From: Astragalus membranaceus
Lineage: Eukaryota > Streptophyta > Magnoliopsida > Fabales > Fabaceae
Assembly: GCA_039519185.1 (NCBI GenBank)
Contig: CM076848.1
Span: forward strand, 56,322,778-56,386,777
DNA: 64,000 bases
Direction: 5' to 3'
Shown one piece after another: positions 55,054 to 64,000 of the stretch. The stretch's first letter is position 1, and each line of letters opens with the position of its first letter. The notes below the pieces were generated by a model that searched no databases, was not told where the DNA came from, and saw only the letters and a program-made list of their open reading frames with translations. Position numbers and translations under genes: made by a program.

Positions 55054-55657
55054 TGCCTTTGAATATGTTTTGGATCCCCAATCTGTTTTGGGCATGTTTT
55101 GGCTGAAACTGCATTTTTATGAACACAAACAGCGTGACTTGTGTTATGGGTAAATTAGATCCTTTAGGTTTATGCTACAATTTCAATTAGATCCTTTGAG
55201 TATGTGTTGTAGTTTCAATTTGGTCATTTCATTATATCCGTTTCAATTTGGTCTTTTAAGTATGTCATCTTGTTTCATTTTGATCTTTTGTGTTGTGTTA
55301 TTAAGTGAACTCAACCTAAAAAAATTAAAAAAGCCAATAAAATATCATTTGAATTACATAAATGGGATTACGTAATTAGGATTACATCAAAACACAACCT
55401 AAAAGACAAACTTAAAGGTAAAACAACACAAAAAACAGATGAATCATTTATAGGTGGCACGTCATTATATATATTCCGCGTCAATAGGTGGCACGTCAGC
55501 ACATAACAGACACGTCATCAACTGTTAAGTCAGGTGGACGAAAATGACTTATGTGTAACAAATTTGAAACTTGAGGGACCAAATTGAGAAAAAAAAAACT
55601 TAAAGGACCAAAGTGGAGCAAATAAATAACTTAAAGGGCTAAAATTACATTTTAGCC
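55054..55657. repeat. Right inverted-repeat arm of the MULE
   Basis: It is about 604 bp, the reverse complement of the left arm, and is uninterrupted. A short repeated TAGGTGGCACGTCA word occurs at about 55452 and 55486. Confidence 0.85.
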
Positions 55658-55666
55658 TAATTTTTA

Positions 55667-56015
55667 AGAATAAAAAACATCCTGATTAAGGCCACCCTTT
55701 TTAAGATTACAAATAAGTGATTTTAACATAAAATTGCACATAATTCAAGCTAAAAGAACAAAAAATGTAATTAAGTTTTATATGTATAATGTATCTCCAT
55801 TTGTTCACCAAAAAAAAATGTATTTCCATTTGCCCACCAGAATCGATACATTTAGATGTTTATCAAGACCTGAGTCTAGATAGTCAGTACTACATTTTGT
55901 TAGTATGTCACGACTCCCGATGTGCTTACCATTCTTATCACTTATCAGTGGTCAGATCCAAGCGCCCAATGAATTAGAGTTTTTTTATTAACACTAAAGC
56001 TATCTACAGCTATCG
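55667..56015. other. Spacer between MULE and the PRD1 3' end
   Basis: No gene is seen. It probably holds the 3' untranslated region and polyadenylation site of the gene ending at 56016. Confidence 0.4.
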
Positions 56016-59000
56016 TCATCTACAGTCAAGGTACTGAAAAATACCTCTAATTTCTTTTAAGAGCCTCCTACTGCCCATATGAAATCCCGAGGAATCCAAA
56101 TCTAAATATGTCTCTGATGACATCAAGTCAATGAGATACCGACAAACGTCACCAAGATCATATGGTGTGGTGAGGACCTTCTTTATCGGTTTATTTGGGA
56201 GGCCATCTTGATCATTGTTAGTGTCCATGTGCTTTCTGCATTCCTGTGAATATCATAAAAGGCATAACTGTGTAAACCATATTTCTGAAATGTGTTTGTG
56301 CGCCTAAATTTTACGCATATTTTTCTTTTGCTAACTCACCGATTATCATTATCAATAGACTTGCAACCAAAAAAAAATCATTATCAATAGACCTTTTAGA
56401 TTAGATGCACATGGAAGAATTTTTGTATGTAGTTAACAAATATAAATTAAAAAGTACATATCGTACAGACCTAGATAAAGGATCAAGAGTTACCTGGAGC
56501 ATTTGATTTATAGTTGCAATTTGCTCAGTACTTAAGAAGTCGGATTTCAGTAGTTCTCGAAATAAAACCAAAATCTCCGGGGTCAATTTAGTAGCAGCAA
56601 GGTTCTCCAGTATGCCAGATATGCATGAATTATTAAACACAGATCTCATCCATTGGGGGATTTTATGCAGTTTCAGCAACGCAATAGCTACAAGGACTGC
56701 AGGCATTTGACTGTTCATGAATGATTGTGATGCTAAAGCAGGAGCTGCCAAAGATACTGTCATCTCCTCTATAATCAATCTACACCAACTGCTCGTTCCT
56801 AACAGTTCTGCTTCTTCCTTAACCATATTTTCCCATCGCAGAAGAATTGACAGGCAGAGGGCACAATTTGTAGCCACTCTCAGGTCATTATAAAATACCA
56901 GCCCTTCCAATATACTCCTTATGGACTTCAAGTACCCAACGGTACCTTTCAACTCTTCATGTTTACTGTTTATTTGATCTGATATTCTGTTCAACAATTC
57001 TAAGAGGCTATAAGAAGCAATAAGCTTGATCACGGGAGAACCAAAATGTAGAAGTCTGCACAAGTCATGACAACGGATGCCTATGAAGGCTAGTGGCTCT
57101 GATGAATTAGTTGAAACCAGGAAATTTTGCCAATCCACAAACCCTGGAAGGATAGCATGCAAGCTGGAACAAAAAATTTTAGCATTGACAACTTAATATT
57201 ATGGATGAAAACTTTTGCCTCCATATTCTCATCTTAATATATTCAACTTTCTATTATATTTGCTAGCTTTCAATACCTCTATTGAACTTTCTTTTTTGCC
57301 AAAACAAGATACTTATCTAATTAAAATAAGCTAAGCAAAATTTTGTTCTCTTTTAAATTCTGTTCTCTTTCAAATTATTAATTTATCTAGTTTTTGATGA
57401 ATTTCTCCGCTCGAGCTGAAATTGTTCATACTACAATTGGTTTGCTAGAAGAGGGTACACATACTTTTATTTATTCCTGATGCAATCCGGCTTACCTTTT
57501 TACAGCAAAGTAATGAAGCAGAAGCACAAATATTAAAGTTTCTCCGGTGCTTGTTCCCTCGTCAAGGTCAACCAAAGCAGGTCCTTTTGAAGAAGCTGCG
57601 CAGACTACAGTATTGACCACGGAGATTAAACAAGTATTAAAGAGAATGTTCTTTGAAGTCTCTTCAAGTGCTTTATTGGTGGAAAGATGCAAAATCAAGG
57701 ACAGAATGCAAACCACGAAGAGACTTTCTTGACTTAAGATGTCGGCTTTTTTGGGTGGAATAGAGTACTCTATCACCTGCAGAAGTGGTGACGTGCTGTT
57801 AGATCAATCGTTGAACGAATCAGTGCCATCTACTAGGTTTAGGGTTCGTTAGGTTTCGGAATTATTGTGCATCAGAGTACAATATTTGCATTTCACCTCG
57901 TATAACAATGTTTCTGCCAGAATCGACTTCTTTTTGTTTCCTGTATTTTAGATTTGTCAATTTAGTTCCAATGTTACAAACTCATTCATGTAATCAATCC
58001 TCAAATTATAGTTTGTGACTTGTTACTTATTTATAATGTCATACAGTTCACACTTCCATATATGAGCTTTGATTTCCACATATCAGTTATGGTTTACCAT
58101 ATAGTCTACGGCTTTACTTTGCCTATAACTATAAACTGGAGGCCAAATAACACCCTTCAGGATATTCACATTCAGGATTTTGAATTTTAAATTGGGCAAA
58201 TGACAGCCACGTCAACACAACTTGATAATGTCCTGGATCAAACGGAGGGGTTACAGACTGAGACCACGTTTAGTCTGATAAATACCGAGAAGTACAAAAT
58301 TAGAAAATCAAGAGTAAGTCGGAAGGACCAAAATTGTAGTCTAACTAGACAAAAGTAGAGACTAGAGAGGCCAGGAAGCCACTCTAAGAGGAAAATGAGG
58401 CCGCAAATGGAAGTTTCTAATAATGATAGTAACTAAATTTATATAATCTCTAACAAGTTTATATACTAACATTTCAGTGTTTGAAAAGGGGGTGCAATGT
58501 GCGTAGTTAGACGTCTACTTACCTTGATGGATACTGCAGCCCAACTCTGATCAGTTGATAGTGTTTGAGGATGCACTGAACTCAAAATGTTGAAAACCAA
58601 AATCAAGATGGACATAAAAGTTGTTGTCGAGAAGCACCATGTTCTGATTGCTGTCCCTATTCCATGCAAAGATAGTTGGTCAGAAGCAGTTGGACAGCCA
58701 TGAATCATAGTTGCCATGAGATTTAGAACAGAAGTTATGTCATGTTCCTGGCCTTTTTCTTCAAAGAGCTGTGCCAGTAAGCATACGAAAAGTCTAGCTC
58801 CATAGTTATCTTGAGTTGATACTAACTCCGCAAGTGTCTGTACATTTATAGTTTGGTTACTGTTTCCGATAACTATGTCTCCCCTTTCCAAGGTATAGCT
58901 TCTGCAGAATTTCAAAATCTGATGACACAATGATTTGATTATACTCTGTTGTTGAAACAACCACTTCAATGATACTGTGTGAATTCTTGCAGAAAGTAAA

Positions 59001-62000
59001 TCCCATGCACCATTGTTTATCAGCTGGAATATAACCTCTTCAGCTTCTCGACTGTAGTGAACATGGTAGCTCATATTGCCAAGACCCCTCAACAAACTGT
59101 AAAGATTCACTAGTCGTGTCACTGTCAAATTATCAGTTGTCCGGCAATGAAGATCACTGCTATTAAGAAGAATATATTGTTCCAGAGAAGCTAAAACCAA
59201 TTTCTCATCTGCAAGTCTGGCAATGAAAGTCAGAAAACCGTTAGTGAGAATAATGTGAAAGAAATGTCCATGAGGGTAATGGGAATCAAATCAATTTGGA
59301 AGTAGACTACCTTTCATCATATAGTGAACTGGTGTACATAATTAGCAAAGCAGCAGATTGACAAGAAGGAAAATCTAAACTGCTAGTACTTCTTTGTCCC
59401 AGCAGAAAGAGTAAATCGACAGGGTCAGAAGGCAGGTGTAAAGCAGCATCTCTAATTGGTTGTCCAGAGTCATTACCCAATAGAGAATCCATGAGTGAAC
59501 TGAGTAACAAATATATTCTATGTTTCATCCTATCTCCTGTAAACAATCCCAGACATCCATACGAAAAACCAAACCAGCAGGATGACATCAGAGTCTCTGC
59601 AAATTCCATTGAATTATTACTACAGTGCAGAAGCAGTATTGAATGGAAAATTTCCAGTAAACCCAGGACAATTTCCTCTTCCATTTCACTGATGCCCGTT
59701 ACAAGCCAAGGAAGTAAATGTGTTCTGCATATATCTAGAATGCAGCTTCTAAGTTCTTGTTTGCTAGAGTTAGAAGAGTTTCCCTCATGACTGTAGGAAT
59801 ATGCCTCTTTAAGTAGGTACAAGCATTGCAAAATTTGGTTCATATTCCTTTCAGAGACATAGAGACAAGCTAAAATAGCTTGTTTGATTGCTTCCTCGAT
59901 TGATTTTGACAGATCTAAAGCTCCATTACAAGATGGAGATCTCATAAGAGCCTCAAATACTGAGCAGGCCACTATAAAGGTCTCTGGAATCATGCCCATT
60001 TCTCCATCCGAATGCTTCCTAAACATTTTGATCAAAACAAGAACCAGTTCTTCTAGCTGAGATGTCGACACAGCTCCTTGACACTCTGAAATGCATTCAT
60101 AAATGAGCTTTAGTGTCTCGTATTGGACTGGATGAAAAGGAACTTCAGTCACGTAACATAGTACTGGAACCAGAGTTGAAAACCCAACAACAAGCCTTGG
60201 TTTAAAGGCTTCCTCTGCAGTTGACAGAAGATCTAGAGCCTGAAGGCACATCTTGACTGCTGGATCCTTATACTCTGTTCATTAACAAAACAATTAGCAA
60301 GCTTCATTTATAACAGTAAGGTCAAAATTAAGTTTTGAATTGACACTTATAATGGGAAAGTATAAGCCAAGGTAAATTAGAATAGAGTAAACTTTATTCA
60401 GATAATGAGGCCATAAACTAAATCAATATCTCATACAAGGGAAAAGAACAGCTGCCTTTGGCAATTTCTGCGTGAAGTTCTCACCTGACAATCTCAGTAT
60501 TTCAAATAAATAATCTGCAATGTTTTCTTCCACCAAGACTCGAATATGATTGTCTGATGTTCCAACTGAAGACAAATAATGAAAGAGCAAATCTAGAGTG
60601 GCGATTTGGACTTGACTGTCTGACGAAAGCAATGGGCCTTTGATGGCTTCAGCAAACAGATTAACCAGGGATGATCCCTTAGGTCCATCTTCAGTTTCTT
60701 TTAAATTAACTTCACCAGATAAAGACATGTTACCGATATCATATGCACATTCTTCCCTGAGCAAATGTCTTCGAGCCAACATAGTCAAGAGTGCTGGGGA
60801 GTAATAATGGACTGTTAGTCATAATAAGACTAGAATGTAAGTTGCATATCATCTTACTAAAACCTATTATGCAAACTATGGCTAAATTGACTTCTAACTG
60901 GATTGGAGTGCATACTTTTTCTGAGAGGTGCTAGCAAGAAATCGACCATTCCGATCACATTTATCGTATAAAATTGTCATCAGAAGTGATGCATTAAACA
61001 TGTAACTAACTGCACCTGGCCTCTTAATAGCAAAGGTTTATTGTTTTATACCATCTTTAATTGTGCACACAAAAAGGAAATCACTTATTGATCCCGCCTG
61101 TCCAAAATAGGCTTAAGAAAGGGAAAAACAAAAGGACACCCAACAAAGAAATGTCTAGCTTTCTTTTCAACGAAGTAATATTGAAAAATTAATAACGGAC
61201 CAATACAATTCAAGCGAACATCGTCATTTTGAGTCTTCAAGAGAACATCCCCCAACAGGTATAAGAGCTTCGGACAAAAAGGAATTAACATATCACTTCC
61301 ATCCCCCTCTGCAGTTGTACTCTGAAGAACAGATAGTTTATAAAGGACAAAAAGGACTTCTCCACGAATCTCCTCACTGCACGGGGGAAATAGGAAACTT
61401 ACAAAGTGTAAAGCAAATTTCAAAAGTCAAAACAGCAGAGCAAGTTGAGAACATTCAATACATTGTTTCACCTTGGCAACTGAAGGCCCGTAACTAGAAC
61501 AGAAATGAGGCTATATATATCTTTGATGTGTGCATGGAGATCATCCTCCTTCTCACAATTCAGAAGAACACCTAGGCAGTGAAGCTGTGCACTCAAAAGC
61601 ACCAGAACAACAGAAACTTTCATAAATTTTTTCGTTCATTCATTTTATAGTAACATTTTATTAACGGGTAACGAATAATCATTACTAGAGTCTAGGCAGA
61701 TTCTTATTTTGTACGATTCTTCACAGATTTAAGGTCAGCCGTAAAATTTGTTCAGTTTGAGAGCTTAGGATAAGTACATTAGCATTTAGCAATGCAATCG
61801 ACATAGAGAAGTTGAAATCGGAAACCGAAAAATGAATTTACCGTGTGCAACTGACGGGAACTCCAACCTAAGGCACCCGAAGAGATGCAATCTGAAACCC
61901 TAGCAACGAATTCACGGCAAACGGAAGGATCGGCTGAGGCAGAGAGAGTGAGGATGAGGTGGATGAGCTGTGTGGCGATAGGTTCATCGTCGAAAGAGGA

Positions 62001-62279
62001 GAGGGCGTCAACGAGAGGGGAAATGAGGAAGTGAGGGTGGAAGGTGATGATTGAGTGAAGGAAATTAGGGATGGAGAGTGATCGAGAGAGTTGGGAAAGA
62101 GCGTAGGAGACATGGATGGTTGGGGAGAGAGGGTTAGACACGAGGTTTGAGAAGCAAACGAGGCAGATGGAGCCACCTTGGTGTGTTTGTAGGTTTAGAG
62201 AAGAACGGTGGCCTTGAGAGCAACACCACCGTGAATCGCCGTCGTCTTCAACATCTACGTTCTGTGAGTCGCTGTACAT
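56016..62279 (-). CDS. PRD1: PRD1-like meiotic double-strand break formation protein
   Basis: The nine minus-strand exons are 62279-61842, 61584-61472, 61376-61201, 60793-60485, 60274-59311, 59216-58523, 57776-57496, 57163-56494 and 56243-56016. All have GT-AG introns with matching phases, giving 1290 residues without a break. From memory of the family, Arabidopsis PRD1 is about 1300 residues. The start has CSQGHRSSLNLQ, GGSICLVCFSNLVS and SALGWSSRQLHT, which I recognise from PRD1. The rest is Leu-rich helical sequence (HEAT/ARM-like), including EEIRGEVLFVLYKL. PRD1 is known to be needed with SPO11 for meiotic DNA breaks in plants and is related to animal MEI1. The assignment rests on remembered similarity, not a search. 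Confidence 0.85.
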
Positions 62280-62312
62280 TTCCTTCTTTCAGAGGTCTGG
62301 ACTATGGAGTAT

Positions 62313-62336
62313 GGCGCGAAACTGATTTTCTATATA
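62313..62336 (-). promoter_or_regulatory. E2F-like site and TATA-like box upstream of PRD1
   Basis: On the minus strand CATATATAGA (about 62329-62338) lies some 50 bp before the start codon, and TTTCGCGCC (62321-62313) lies about 35 bp before it. The latter fits the E2F consensus TTTSGCGC used in S-phase genes. The position so near the start codon means it could lie in the leader. Regulation is inferred. Confidence 0.45.
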
Positions 62337-62339
62337 TGA

Positions 62340-64000
62340 TGGGGTTTTATATTTCCACATCCACTTTTAATTTTCCCACTTCCCCTCTCCACTTGAAAGA
62401 CTTGAATACCCCTAATACCCCCAATTATAAATTAACCCTTCCCACTTTTAATTTTTTAGTTTTGAATAAAAAATTAATTTTTAATTAAAATTCTAAGTGG
62501 ACCTGCCACATCATCACCGTTTACCCACATCAACATCCATGTCAGCACCGTCAGCCACTTAACCTTTTTTTAACAAAGTTAAACGGAAATTACAAAAAAG
62601 GGTAACCGTGCAACATTTTTAAAACATAAGGGACTTAATCGTTACAAAAAAAAAGGTTAAGGAACCTATTCGTTACCTGAAAATAAGTTAAGGGACCTCG
62701 GTAGATATTTTGCCTAAAACAAACAAACGAAAATGAAACAATTTCACAGTTATTAAGTTCGACCTGGTCATCGATTTGGCTAGAGGACTAGGTTGCTGGT
62801 CGGACCAACGAGTCTGAGGTCGGATTGTATGACCCAACACTACTAAAAAATAATAAAAGCAGGCATTACATGTATTAATTCATACATTACAAAACTATCA
62901 AAAAAAATTATCACACCTTAAAAATCTCAAAAAAAAACCTCAACACAATAATAACATAATTCATCAGCTCATTCTTTAAATTCAAGAATTCAAATTCAAA
63001 TCCATAACCATAAGGTTCATAATGATGTAGTTTTTACTTTTTGTTTAAAAAAAAAGTGCGCAAGACCCAACCCTGGTCACCACTTTTAATGCTAACCCGA
63101 CTAGGTCGTACTAAGTTGATCCAATTCAACTGCATGACTAATATGCTAAGACTCGACCCAACTGTGTGACCGAGTCACAGTCAAATTGTCCGGGTCAAAA
63201 GCTATGAAAAGTATTCAACTAGATGGGAATAAGGAACTTTCAACAAAATCTAGAAGAGAAGAAAAGTTGAAGAAGAAAATGATGAATAAAACTCAGGTGA
63301 AGGCTATCGTTGAGTCAGATCATGTTTAAGTCAAGCTGGTGATGGTTTCGTCATGGGATCTGGTTGATGGTTCATCCCAATTGGGTTGATGGTTCATTCA
63401 AATGGGCGATGATCTGGTTGGTGGATCTTGGTTGAGTATGGACAATGATTTGGCCAACGTTGGCACACCTTAGGCTAATGAGAGTGGAGAGCGATCACTA
63501 GTGCATGAGGCACGAATATGAGCAAATCTTGTAGGCTTATAATTACAATTCGAGTTTGATGAGATTTCCCAATTTATAATTAAAATAAAACTCAAAAAAC
63601 GTGACTTAGGACCTCCATGGCTCCATCACTCTTCCAGCATCAAAAGGTCACACGACCTATGACAAGCGTATTAAATTAGCTACCACATTGGAAACTAAGT
63701 TACTTGATTTCAACAATTGAACTTGAATCAAAATCACGTCATTTTGAAACTAAATGGACCAAAAGTACAATTGCGTCTTTCAGATTTTGCGCAGGCTTGG
63801 ACGTTAGAATTAAAAGGTTGTTGCTTTCCCCACACCCCCTCCTACTCAAAACACACTCCTTCACCCTACACATTTACCAAACTAACCCCACTTAAAATTG
63901 ATTTTCCCCCTCTACCCCTCTCCCTCTTCTTCTCCTTCAACACAACACACCCCTCTAAAATCCCAAACCTCCCCCCCCCCTCTCCACTCCAAACCCACTC
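62340..64000. other. Intergenic, PRD1 upstream side
   Basis: No gene is seen. 62340-62720 has words common in plant repeat ends (AAGGGACTTAATCGTTAC, TTAAGGGACCTCGGTAG) and may be an old element end. 62750-63230 has repeated GACC(C/T)GACT-like words (tcgacccaact, aacccgactagg). 63815-64000 is C/T-rich with a poly-C run near 63973. None of the short frames looks coding. Confidence 0.4.

Larger units (their letters stand above)
52426..55657. mobile_element. Mutator-like element (MULE) with long inverted repeats
   Basis: The 9-bp target duplication TAATTTTTA flanks the element (52417-52425 and 55658-55666), the length expected for Mutator. The ends are GGTTAAAAT and its imperfect complement ATTTTAGCC. 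Long terminal inverted repeats run about 52426-53797 (with a nested element) and 55054-55657. Inside is the C-terminal part of a MULE transposase on the minus strand. The 3.2-kb size leaves no room for a complete transposase, so it is non-autonomous. Confidence 0.88.

Overview
The window is nuclear DNA of a flowering plant, very probably a legume. The evidence is split genes with GT-AG introns, long AT-rich spacers, several plant transposon families, and Ogre-type LTR elements whose primer site fits plant tRNA-Arg. The exact species cannot be read from the sequence.

Three host genes can be modelled: (1) an intact three-exon xyloglucan endotransglucosylase/hydrolase (XTH) gene at 32272-33507 on the minus strand, with the first 61 bp of a near-identical tandem copy at the left edge; (2) a five-exon gene at 48070-51316 (+) for a plant-specific protein with an N-terminal zinc finger, carrying one apparent 2-bp frameshift and a GC-AG intron; (3) an intact nine-exon gene at 56016-62279 (minus), best read as PRD1, a factor for meiotic double-strand break formation, with an open frame of 1290 residues.

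Most of the rest is mobile DNA. The region upstream of the left XTH copy was hit twice within 100 bp. First is a hAT element (459-10003), itself interrupted by a small non-autonomous LTR element (1957-7294). Second is a defective copia element (10099-29248, TSD gttgt). The copia 5' LTR contains a solo LTR (11228-25201, TSD tgaag), which in turn contains a non-autonomous Ogre-like element (12589-24361) with two 2607-bp LTRs that look almost identical. Ancient L1-type LINE remains follow (29830-31138), then the intact XTH gene.

A non-autonomous CACTA element (34793-40530) carries introns and exons of at least four unrelated host genes (lectin receptor kinase, auxin response factor, ABCG/PDR transporter, RGLG-type RING ligase) plus a tRNA-Arg(ACG) gene. 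It sits just upstream of the start codon of a broken gag-like transposon gene (40543-42600). An Ogre-related solo LTR on the minus strand (42939-46348, TSD gctgc) and an RNase H fragment follow. Between the zinc-finger gene and PRD1 lies a Mutator-like element (52426-55657, 9-bp TSD) with long terminal inverted repeats. One arm is interrupted by a Harbinger-like element, and a fold-back element sits inside.

No rRNA gene, CRISPR array or organelle segment was seen. The transposon nest appears to have grown by insertion into other elements. The genes themselves do not form a shared pathway.
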